Shown one piece after another: positions 14,848-22,858 of a stretch of 37,262 bases of DNA. The DNA is taken from NCBI RefSeq assembly GCF_021129235.1, contig NZ_JAJOMA010000042.1:1-37262 (forward strand). The letters are read 5' to 3'. The stretch's first letter is position 1. The number at the start of each line of letters is the position of its first letter. Under the pieces are notes generated by a model. It was not told the DNA's origin and did not search any database. It was given only the letters and a program-made list of their open reading frames with translations. Origin of the DNA: Kineosporia mesophila. GTDB taxonomy: Bacteria; Actinomycetota; Actinomycetes; Actinomycetales; Kineosporiaceae. The translations under genes and the position numbers were made by a program.

Positions 14848-17800
14848 AGGGAGGTCCTCTGATCCTGACGGTGGGCGGCGAGCAGTGCGTCGGCCTCCCG
14901 CTGGAGGTCGTCGCGGGTGCCGATGAAGTCCGGCGGGGTGGCGTCGGGCAGTTCGTCCTCGATCAGGCGCAGCCGCGGGGTGAACCAGCCGCGGATCGCC
15001 CAGGCCAGCTGGAGCACACCGCTGAGCACGACCAGCAGGGCCAGCCCGCGGCCGGGCCCGGCCGAGCTGAACAAGGGCTGGACGTAGCGCTCGGCCAGCG
15101 GCCCGATGATCAGGTAGCCCACCGGCAGGGTGAGCATCATCAGGGTGATGAACAGCGACAGCACCCGGCCCTGGAGTTCGAGGTTGACCTTGGTCTGGAC
15201 GATGGCGATCCAGTGGCCGTCGGCGAGGGACTCGGCCACGCCGACGAAGAACATCCCGGCGATGATCAGGGCCGGGACGGTGGTGATACCGACGACGACC
15301 ATGGCGATGCTGCCGACCGCCATGGCCACGAGCATCCCGTGGCTGCGCCGGGCCGTTCCGCCCCAGACACCCATCAGGACACCGCCGGTCAGCACCCCCA
15401 CGCCACCGGCGCCCAGGGCCGCGCCCAGCACCGAGGCCGACTGCTCCAGCAGCAGCATCGGGGTGATGACCGCGAAACCCAGCGCGTAGAAGGCATGGTC
15501 GATGACGAAGAACCGCACGGCCGCGACCAGGCCGGGCCGGCGGGCGATGAACTGCCAGCCGTTGCGGATCTCGGCGGTGAAGCTCTCCTCGCGGCGGCGG
15601 AACATCAGATCCGGGAAGCGGACGAGCAGCAGGCTGATCGCCCCCGCCGCGAACGTGCCCGTGTCCACCAGCAGCACGCCGCTGATGCCGATCGGGCCCA
15701 TCAGCGCCGCTCCCAGCATGGGCGAGAAGACCTGCCCGACACCGAGCCCGAGCTGACCGATGCCGCTGGCGTGCCCGAGATAGCGCTTGGGCACCAGCTG
15801 GGCGACCGCGGCCAGGTAGGCCGGGCGCTGGAAGGCACTGGCCACCGAGGTGAGCGCCACCGCCAGATAGACGTGCCACAGGTGCAGGCCGTCGTTCAGC
15901 ATCAGCGCGGCCAGACTCGCCATCGCGACCCCGGCCGCGGTGTCACCGGCCAGCATCACCCGGCGCCGGTCCCAGCGGTCGGCCACGGCCCCCGCGATCG
16001 GCCCGGCCAGGATGCCGGGCAGCAGGCCGACCGCATTGACCACGGAGAACGCGGTGATCGAGCCGGTCTCCCGCAGCACCCAGATGCTCAGCACCAGGGT
16101 GCTCAGGCCGCTGCCGATCATGGACAGGAACTGGCCGAGGGCGACCAGCGCGAACTTCCCCAGATGGGCGGAGGCCACCGGCGCGGCCGGGGCCGGGACC
16201 GGGCTCGACCCGCCCGCGACGAAATCCTCCAGGGCCCCGGCGAGCGGCTCGGCGTGACTCTTCACGAAGAAGTGCCCGGCCTCGGGCAGCACCGCCACAT
16301 CGACGTCGCCCTCGGTGAAGTGCCGCCATTCCTGGTGGCGTTCCTGATAGTGCTCGGTGACCCGGTCGCGGGCCCCGACCACGGCCCGCACCGGGGCCTT
16401 CAGGGGCCGGTACGCACCCCGGTAGGCACCGGTGAAGTACTCCTCGGCGTCCCGGTCGTCCTGGCGCACGTTGCGCAGCACGAACTCCTGCTGGTCCTTG
16501 TCCTCCAGGTCGGTGAAACCACCACGGGCGCGCAGATAAGCGAGGTACTCACGGTTGGAGGTCAGACGGTCGACCCGGACGTTGCGGTAGAACCAGTCGA
16601 AGAACCGCCCGGGCAGCCGGGCCGTCGGGAACCCCGCCCCCAGCGCCACCCCGGCCACGGGCACACCCGCCTCCTCGGCCTGGCGGGCCATCTCGACCGT
16701 GAGCGCGACGCCCTGACAGTGCCCGTAGAAGACGACCGGGCCCTCGATCGCCTGGAGCTCCTGCGCGACCCGGGCCGCAATCGCGTCGATGGGCTCCAGT
16801 TCCTCGTCGGGCCGGGCGTAGTCGTGGCCGGGCAGTTCCACGGCGTGCAGGGCCCAGCCGGCCGGCAGGGAGTCGGCCAGCGGCTGGTAGGCGACGGCGC
16901 TGCCACCGGAGTAGGGCACCGCCACGACCGTGTGACCGCCGCCGGACCGGTCGGCCTCGGCGGCGCTCAGCCGGTTCAGCAGTCCACGCTCGGAAGTCTC
17001 ACCCTGAGACAGTTGGACAGCCAGCCGCCGGATCGTGGCGTGACGGTAGAAGTCCACGAGGCTGGGCGAGGGCTCCAGGCGCCGCACCACCTTCAGCGCG
17101 GCGAACGAATCACCGCCCAGGGCGAAGAAACTCTCGTCGATGCCCGGGACCTCGATGCCGAGCACATCCGCCCAGACGGCCGCGATGTGCTGCTCGGCGG
17201 CGGTGCGGGGCGCCGTGCCGGCGCTCGCGGGCGTGCCCTCCGGCGGGGCGGGCAGGGCCTTGCGGTCCAGCTTCCCGTTCGGTGTCTGCGGCAGTGCGGG
17301 CAGCGTGAGGATCCGGGTGGGCACCATGTGCGGGGGCAGCCGCTCGGCCAGGGCTTCCCGCAGACCCGCCTCGTCGGCCGTGTCGGCTTCGGCCCGGTGG
17401 ACGACGTATCCGATCAGCTGGGTCAGGCCGTCACCGCGCCGGTGCGGGGCGGCCGCGGCGGCGCTGATCCCGGGCAGAGCCGCGAGCGCCGCCTCGATGT
17501 CGCCGAGTTCGATCCGGTACCCGTTGACCTTGACCTGGTCGTCGAGACGGCCCAGGAAGTCGACGGTGCCGTCGCGGCGGAACCGGGCCGAGTCGCCGGT
17601 GCGATACATCCGGGCGCCGGGGCGGTCGGCGAACGGGTCTGCCAGGAAACGGGTCTCGTTCAGGTCGGGCCGCTCGTGGTAGCCCGGTGAGACGCCGTGC
17701 CCGCCGAGGTACAGCTCGCCGGTCACCCCGGCGGGTACCGGGCGGTGGCCGGCGTCCAGGACGTAGACGCGGTTGTTCGGGAAGGGGCGCCCGATGGGCA

Positions 17801-20800
17801 GCGGAGCGTCGTCGGCGAGATGCTCGACGGATCCCTCGAAGTACACGTTGTCGACGGTGACCTCGGTGACGCCGTACGAGTTGACGACCCGGTGACCCGG
17901 GCCGACGAGCTGCTGGGCGAGCCGGAACTCCTCGACGTGCCATTTCTCGCCGCCGCCGATCAGCAGGTCGACGAATCCGAGACCGCCGTTGTCCCGGGCG
18001 TGCTCGAACAGGGCCCGCAGTACCGCGGGCACCAGCTCGGTGCAGTTCACCTGCTCGGAGCGCATCAGGTCGTAGAGCTCGGCCGGGTCGAGCAGCGTCT
18101 CGCGGGAGGCCACGACCAGGCGTCCGCCCGCGGTGTGGGCGCGCATGGTCTCGCCCACGAACATGTCGAACGACGAGCTGGCCGCCTGGAGGTAGGTCCA
18201 TTCCGGCCGGAGCCGGTAGGCCTCCTGCCACATCCCGGCGGCGTGCACCAGGTTTCCGTGGGTGATCACGACACCCTTGGGCCGGCCGGTCGAGCCGGAG
18301 GTGTAGATGACGTAGGCCGGATCGTCCGCAGTATTGACGGCGGGTGGGTCGCTCTCGTTCTCGTCGTCCGTCGTCGCGGCGATGAAGGACGCGTCGATCA
18401 CCACGGTGGGGCGGCTGTCGGTCAGCATGTGGTCGAGCCGGTCGGCGGGGTAGGCCGGGTCGAGCGGCACGTAGGCCCCACCCGCCTTGAGCACGGCCCA
18501 CATCGCGACGAAGAAGCCGGTGCCGCGCTCCAGCTGGATGGCCACCCGATGACCGGGCAGCACACCGGCGTCCCGCAACCGCCAGGCCAGCCGGTTGGCC
18601 CGGCGGTTCAGCTCGGCGTAGCCGATGGTCTCGCCGCCGGCGGTGAGCGCGGGTGCGTGCGGGGTGGTGGCGGCGTGGCGCTGAAGGAGTTCGTGGACGG
18701 TGGTGACGTCCGGAGCCGGGATGGTGACGTCGTTCCAGTCGTGCAGGATGCGCTGCTGTTCGGCGTCACCGAGCATCCGCATCCGGGTGATCGGTTCGGC
18801 CGCACCCAAGGCCGCCTCGCCGAGCACGGTCAGCAGGTGATCCAGCAGGGCCTCGATCCGGGCGCCGTCGAACAGCTCGGTGGCGAGGTCGGCGCTGAGC
18901 ACCGCGCCGTCGGCGGTGAAGTCGAGGCTGATCGAGAGGTCGACCATCGTTGCCGCGGGTGCTGTTTCACCCGCGTAAGTGAGGACCGAGCCGTCGGGGG
19001 CGGGGGTGTTGTGCACGGTCAGCATGACCGGGCTGACGCGTTTGGCACCGCCGGGACGGGCCGTCGCGGTGACCAGATCGGGCAGCGCCAGGTCCTGGTG
19101 GTCGAGGTCGCTCAGCACGTCGTCCCGCACCCGGGCGACGAGCTGGTCGAACGTCGGCTCCCCGGTGACGTCGCCGCGGATCGGGAGCACGTTCAGGACG
19201 GGCCCGATGACGGACGCGAGGGCACTGGTCGAGCGGCCCGCCACCGGGGAGAGGACGGTCAGGTCGGTGCGGCCGGTGTAGCGCCGCAGCACCACCTGGA
19301 GACCGGCGAGCACGACCGTGAACAGGCTCGCCCGCTGCCGGCCGGCATAGGCGCGCAGGTGTTCCAGCAGGACGGGATCGAGGGTGCGGCCGACCCGGGC
19401 GGAGGCGTAGGAACGCACGACGGGTGCCGGCCGGTCGGCCGGGAGTTCCAGGTCCAGATCGGCGCCGGTGAACCGTTCCCGCCAATAGGTGACGAGGGAC
19501 GCGTCGGCCCGGGCCCGGTCGGCCCGCTGCGCGAGATCGGGGAACGGGAGCGTCGGCGCCAGCCCCGCGGCAGCAGCGAGATCCCCTATCGGGGTGGGAT
19601 GTCCGGTCGTGGCCAGGGCGGCCCGGTACAGCGCGGCCAGTTCCTGGCCGAACACCCCGGCCGACCAGCCGTCGAAGGCGAGGTGGTGCACTCGCAGGGT
19701 GATCTCGGTTCCCGGATCCACCCCGGAAGCCGCGCCCGGGGACGTCCCCGGTTGATCGATCGGCTGGGTGCCGTGGAGATGGACCCGGGCGATCGGGCCG
19801 TGCCGGTGCTCGACACCGTCGGGGCCGGGTGCCCCGAGGATCAGCGGGATGGTCCCGGCCGGATCGATGACCAGGGTGGGCTCGGCGTTCTCGTCGGGGA
19901 AGTGCGCGCGCAGCAACGGGTGCCGGTGAGCCAGCTCCGCGAGCGCCCGGCGCAGCGCGTCGACGTCGGCGGGCTCGCTCCAGCGGTACCGCAGGCCCAG
20001 TGTGTACGCGGGCAGGTCGGCGGTCACCTGCTCGGCGATCCAGTAGTCGCGCTGCATCGGGTTGAGTCGATGAGGGACGCCCTCGGTGAGTCCGGTGTCC
20101 GGCGCCGGTTCCGTGGTGGGGGGAGCCTCGGTGATGTGCGCGGCGAGGGCGGCCACGGTCGGGTCGGAGTACCAGCTGGTGAGGGTGAGTTCCGCGCCGT
20201 GCCGCTGCCGCAGCGCCGCGATCAGGCGGACGGAATCAAGGGAATCGCCGCCCAGGGCGAGGAAGTCGTCGCCCGGGCCGGTCACGGCGACACCGAGCAC
20301 GGACTCCATGAGCGCCGCGGCGGCGCGCTCGGCGTCGGTGAACGCGTCCGGGATCCTCGCACCGTCGGGGCCGGGTACCTTCACCGCCAGCGCCGCCTTG
20401 TCGATCTTTCCCTGGGGTGTCAGCGGAAACCGGTCGTGCCGGCGCATGATCCCGGGGACGAAGGCGGGCGGCAGGAGCGCGGCCAGTTCGGAGCGCACCA
20501 ACGCCAGATCGGTCCCGGCGCCGGTGACCAGGTGCCCGATCAGCCGGGGGTGGCCGCTCGTGTCGTCGACCAGCACCACGGCGTCCGTGATGCCGGGCAG
20601 GGTCCGCAGGGCGGCCTCGACCTCGCCGGGTTCCACCCGGTGGCCGCGGATCTTCACCTGGTCGTCGAGGCGCCCGAGGAACTCCAGTTGCCCGGCCGAC
20701 CAGCGCACCCGGTCGCCGGAGCGGTACTCCCGGCCGTGGCCGGGGGTCGTCACGAACCGCTCGGCGGTGAGTTCGGGCCGGTTCAGGTACTCCTGGGCCA

Positions 20801-21800
20801 CGCCGGTGCCGCCGATGAGCAGTTCGTCGTCGTCACCGATGCGGCAGGTCACGCCGTCCAGGGGTGTGCCGATCGGCACCGCCTGGCCCGGGGCGCCCGA
20901 CCATGCGGTGACGTCTGCGGCGGTGGCGCCGACCGTGGTCTCGGTCGGGCCGTAGGTGTTGTACAGGCGGGCGGTGGAGCCGGCGGTGGCCCGCTGCCAG
21001 GCGCGCACCGCGTCGGGGCGGGCAGTCTCCCCGCCGACGATCACGACCCGCACGCACCCGGGCAGGGTGGCCTCGCCCTGGTCCAGGGCTGCTACCAGCT
21101 CGTGCCAGTAGGCGGTGGGCAGGTCCAGGATCGTGATCCCGAGGGCACCGCAGCGGTCGAGGAAGAGGTCCGGCCGGCTGATCATGTCGTCGTCGCGCAG
21201 CACCACGGTGGCGCCGCGGGTCAGCGAGGGGAAGATCTCCTCGACACTGACGTCGAAGCTGAGCGACGCGAACTGCAGCACCCGCTCCCGGGGGCCGAAC
21301 GCGAACCGAGTGCCGAAGGCGTTCGCGAAGTCCCGCAGCGACCGGCGTCCTACCAGCACACCCTTGGGACGGCCGGTCGAGCCCGACGTGAAGATGACGT
21401 AGGCCGGCTCCTGCCGCGGCACACTGTCGTCCAGTGGCTGCACGCCGGCGGGGGTGACCAGGGCCCGGGGGCGGCTCTCCTGGAGCATCAGGTCGAGGCG
21501 GGCCTGCGGGTAGGCGGGGTCGAGCGGCACGTACCCGGCGCCGGCCCGCAGCGTCGCCAGAACGGCCACGACCGCGGCCCGCCCCCGCGGCATCCGGATC
21601 CCGACCAGGTCGCCAGGGCGCACACCGGCCCCGGCCAGTTCGCCGGACGTGGCGGCGACCAGGTCGACGAGCTGCTGGTAGGTCAGCTCGCCGTCGGTGT
21701 CCAGCAGCGCTGGGGCGTGTGGGGTCCGGGCGGCCTGCCGGGCCACGGACGACCAGACGTCGTCGTCCGGCAGGACGGGTGCCTGCGGTGTAACGGTCAC
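14844..21800 (-). CDS. NRPS A-T-C-A-T-TE fused to C-terminal MFS exporter
   Basis: A 2318-residue protein in one uninterrupted frame. Order by residue: A1 about 20-480 (VIFTSGSTGRPKGV, NTYGPTETTVGAT), T1 with Ser near 517 (ALGGDSLDS), and C about 577-1015 with HHLAFDG near 703. A2 covers about 1033-1510 (VIYTSGSTGRPKGV), and T2 has its Ser near 1563 (ALGGDSFAA). The TE (about 1622-1862) has nucleophile motif GHCQG (Cys1695), Asp near 1810 and His near 1842. A 12-TM-type MFS domain (about 1878-2270, EntS/MFS_3-like, with ADRWDRRRVM) follows. By-eye codes: A1 DVEDIGTVGK (acidic pocket, probably a cationic substrate), A2 DMGEIGSVDK (8/10 to ornithine DVGEIGSIDK). No epimerase or N-terminal C domain. 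It would make a dipeptide-scale product, release it by the Cys-TE and export it, tethered at the inner membrane face. GTG start with GAGGAGAAG upstream. Confidence 0.93.
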   Translation of the reverse strand: MTVTPQAPVLPDDDVWSSVARQAARTPHAPALLDTDGELTYQQLVDLVAATSGELAGAGVRPGDLVGIRMPRGRAAVVAVLATLRAGAGYVPLDPAYPQARLDLMLQESRPRALVTPAGVQPLDDSVPRQEPAYVIFTSGSTGRPKGVLVGRRSLRDFANAFGTRFAFGPRERVLQFASLSFDVSVEEIFPSLTRGATVVLRDDDMISRPDLFLDRCGALGITILDLPTAYWHELVAALDQGEATLPGCVRVVIVGGETARPDAVRAWQRATAGSTARLYNTYGPTETTVGATAADVTAWSGAPGQAVPIGTPLDGVTCRIGDDDELLIGGTGVAQEYLNRPELTAERFVTTPGHGREYRSGDRVRWSAGQLEFLGRLDDQVKIRGHRVEPGEVEAALRTLPGITDAVVLVDDTSGHPRLIGHLVTGAGTDLALVRSELAALLPPAFVPGIMRRHDRFPLTPQGKIDKAALAVKVPGPDGARIPDAFTDAERAAAALMESVLGVAVTGPGDDFLALGGDSLDSVRLIAALRQRHGAELTLTSWYSDPTVAALAAHITEAPPTTEPAPDTGLTEGVPHRLNPMQRDYWIAEQVTADLPAYTLGLRYRWSEPADVDALRRALAELAHRHPLLRAHFPDENAEPTLVIDPAGTIPLILGAPGPDGVEHRHGPIARVHLHGTQPIDQPGTSPGAASGVDPGTEITLRVHHLAFDGWSAGVFGQELAALYRAALATTGHPTPIGDLAAAAGLAPTLPFPDLAQRADRARADASLVTYWRERFTGADLDLELPADRPAPVVRSYASARVGRTLDPVLLEHLRAYAGRQRASLFTVVLAGLQVVLRRYTGRTDLTVLSPVAGRSTSALASVIGPVLNVLPIRGDVTGEPTFDQLVARVRDDVLSDLDHQDLALPDLVTATARPGGAKRVSPVMLTVHNTPAPDGSVLTYAGETAPAATMVDLSISLDFTADGAVLSADLATELFDGARIEALLDHLLTVLGEAALGAAEPITRMRMLGDAEQQRILHDWNDVTIPAPDVTTVHELLQRHAATTPHAPALTAGGETIGYAELNRRANRLAWRLRDAGVLPGHRVAIQLERGTGFFVAMWAVLKAGGAYVPLDPAYPADRLDHMLTDSRPTVVIDASFIAATTDDENESDPPAVNTADDPAYVIYTSGSTGRPKGVVITHGNLVHAAGMWQEAYRLRPEWTYLQAASSSFDMFVGETMRAHTAGGRLVVASRETLLDPAELYDLMRSEQVNCTELVPAVLRALFEHARDNGGLGFVDLLIGGGEKWHVEEFRLAQQLVGPGHRVVNSYGVTEVTVDNVYFEGSVEHLADDAPLPIGRPFPNNRVYVLDAGHRPVPAGVTGELYLGGHGVSPGYHERPDLNETRFLADPFADRPGARMYRTGDSARFRRDGTVDFLGRLDDQVKVNGYRIELGDIEAALAALPGISAAAAAPHRRGDGLTQLIGYVVHRAEADTADEAGLREALAERLPPHMVPTRILTLPALPQTPNGKLDRKALPAPPEGTPASAGTAPRTAAEQHIAAVWADVLGIEVPGIDESFFALGGDSFAALKVVRRLEPSPSLVDFYRHATIRRLAVQLSQGETSERGLLNRLSAAEADRSGGGHTVVAVPYSGGSAVAYQPLADSLPAGWALHAVELPGHDYARPDEELEPIDAIAARVAQELQAIEGPVVFYGHCQGVALTVEMARQAEEAGVPVAGVALGAGFPTARLPGRFFDWFYRNVRVDRLTSNREYLAYLRARGGFTDLEDKDQQEFVLRNVRQDDRDAEEYFTGAYRGAYRPLKAPVRAVVGARDRVTEHYQERHQEWRHFTEGDVDVAVLPEAGHFFVKSHAEPLAGALEDFVAGGSSPVPAPAAPVASAHLGKFALVALGQFLSMIGSGLSTLVLSIWVLRETGSITAFSVVNAVGLLPGILAGPIAGAVADRWDRRRVMLAGDTAAGVAMASLAALMLNDGLHLWHVYLAVALTSVASAFQRPAYLAAVAQLVPKRYLGHASGIGQLGLGVGQVFSPMLGAALMGPIGISGVLLVDTGTFAAGAISLLLVRFPDLMFRRREESFTAEIRNGWQFIARRPGLVAAVRFFVIDHAFYALGFAVITPMLLLEQSASVLGAALGAGGVGVLTGGVLMGVWGGTARRSHGMLVAMAVGSIAMVVVGITTVPALIIAGMFFVGVAESLADGHWIAIVQTKVNLELQGRVLSLFITLMMLTLPVGYLIIGPLAERYVQPLFSSAGPGRGLALLVVLSGVLQLAWAIRGWFTPRLRLIEDELPDATPPDFIGTRDDLQREADALLAAHRQDQRTSL

Positions 21801-21840
21801 CGGGTTTCTTCTCCTCGAACGGGTGGATCGTGAGCGGGAC

Positions 21841-22824
21841 TTACAGCGACCAGGACGTGGGGACGCGGTCCCAGCGGTGCTCCCGCAGCGCGTCGATCAG
21901 CTCCGGGGGCAGCGGGGTGCCGTCCGAGACCGCGAGGTTGGAGCGCACGTGCCCGGGACGCCGCATGCCCGGGATGACCGTGGAGACGGCCGGGTGGTGC
22001 AGGATGAAGCGCAGGGCCAGTTCCGGCAGGGTCATGCCCTCGGGTACCAGGTCGCGCAGCGCGTCGACCCGGGTGATGGTCTCCGGCAGGTTCTCCGGGC
22101 CGAAGTAGACGGCGCGCCAGTCGTCGGCCGGGAACGTGGTCGCGGCGTTCATCGTCCCGGTCAGCGAGCCCTCGTCGAAGGGCACCCGGGCGACGATCGC
22201 GATGTTCTCCTCCAGCGCGCGGGGGAACAGCTCGTCCTCCGGAGCCTGGTCGAAGATGTTGTAGATGACCTGGATCGCGTCGACGAGACCGGTGTCGAGG
22301 GCGGCGAAGCAGTTCGTCGGCTCCCAGCGGTTGACGCTGATGCCGAACCCGCCGATCAGGCCCTCCTCCTTGAGCTGGGTGACGGCCTTCTGCCAGCCCG
22401 GCTCACCGGCCCAGCGGTCTTCCCAGACATGCAGTTTCAGCAGGTCGATCCGGTCGACGCCGAGGTTGTCGAGGCTGCGGCGGGTGTACTCGAGGATGTG
22501 CTGTGCCGGGAAGACGTCTTCCAGCGTGTCCTGCGGGCGCGGCGGCCATTCCCGGTTCAGCGGCGGGATCTTGGTGGCCACGCGCAGGTCCGTCCCGGAC
22601 CGGCGCCGGCGCAGCTCGCCCAGCAGGCTCTCGGACTTGCCGCGCCCGTAGACCCAGGCCGTGTCGAAGAAGGTGCATCCCAGGTCGACGGACAGGTCGA
22701 GCGCGGTCGGGGCCACGTCGTAGTCCCAGCCGGTGAAACCGCCCGGTCCCCCGCCGATTCCCCACATGCCGTAGCCGATCTCGCTGACGTCCCAGCCGAG
22801 TCGGCCCATGGTGCGGTGCTGCAT
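21841..22824 (-). CDS. aldo/keto reductase
   Basis: A 327-residue NADPH-dependent AKR with the catalytic tetrad Asp54, Tyr59 (FFDTAWVYG), Lys85 (VATKIP) and His132 (LLKLHVW). It has the N-terminal RTMGRLGWDVSEIGYGMW typical of the YajO/general-stress-69-like subgroup. The phosphate-binding segment near the C-terminus (VSTVIPGMRRPGHVRSN) is present. It lies between the A-T-R gene (34 bp upstream) and the large synthetase (40 bp downstream) on one strand. The obvious cluster role is reducing the aldehyde released by the A-T-R protein to an alcohol, or another carbonyl of the product (inference). Confidence 0.92.
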   Translation of the reverse strand: MQHRTMGRLGWDVSEIGYGMWGIGGGPGGFTGWDYDVAPTALDLSVDLGCTFFDTAWVYGRGKSESLLGELRRRRSGTDLRVATKIPPLNREWPPRPQDTLEDVFPAQHILEYTRRSLDNLGVDRIDLLKLHVWEDRWAGEPGWQKAVTQLKEEGLIGGFGISVNRWEPTNCFAALDTGLVDAIQVIYNIFDQAPEDELFPRALEENIAIVARVPFDEGSLTGTMNAATTFPADDWRAVYFGPENLPETITRVDALRDLVPEGMTLPELALRFILHHPAVSTVIPGMRRPGHVRSNLAVSDGTPLPPELIDALREHRWDRVPTSWSL

Positions 22825-22858
22825 CAGTGTGTCCGTGCCTTTCCGTGGTGGTGCGTGG

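Noticed and set aside
13948-15879. A 643-codon frame that seems to fuse an Arg/Gly-rich protein to the PLP enzyme
   Set aside because: The upstream part is an out-of-frame reading of the MFS segment; the real gene starts at the GTG at 14847, where PLP-enzyme similarity begins.
14871-17690. Very long plus-strand open frames (about 940 and 1380 codons) opposite the synthetase gene
   Set aside because: They are antisense shadows of high-GC codon bias; the translations are low-complexity, rich in G, R, Q, V and H, without domains, while the minus strand shows intact NRPS motifs.
14844-21800. Interpreting the cluster as a hydroxamate or catechol siderophore locus because of the Orn code and EntS-like transporter
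   Set aside because: No ornithine hydroxylase, formyltransferase, catechol genes or iron-uptake components lie in the window, so the siderophore idea is not supported.
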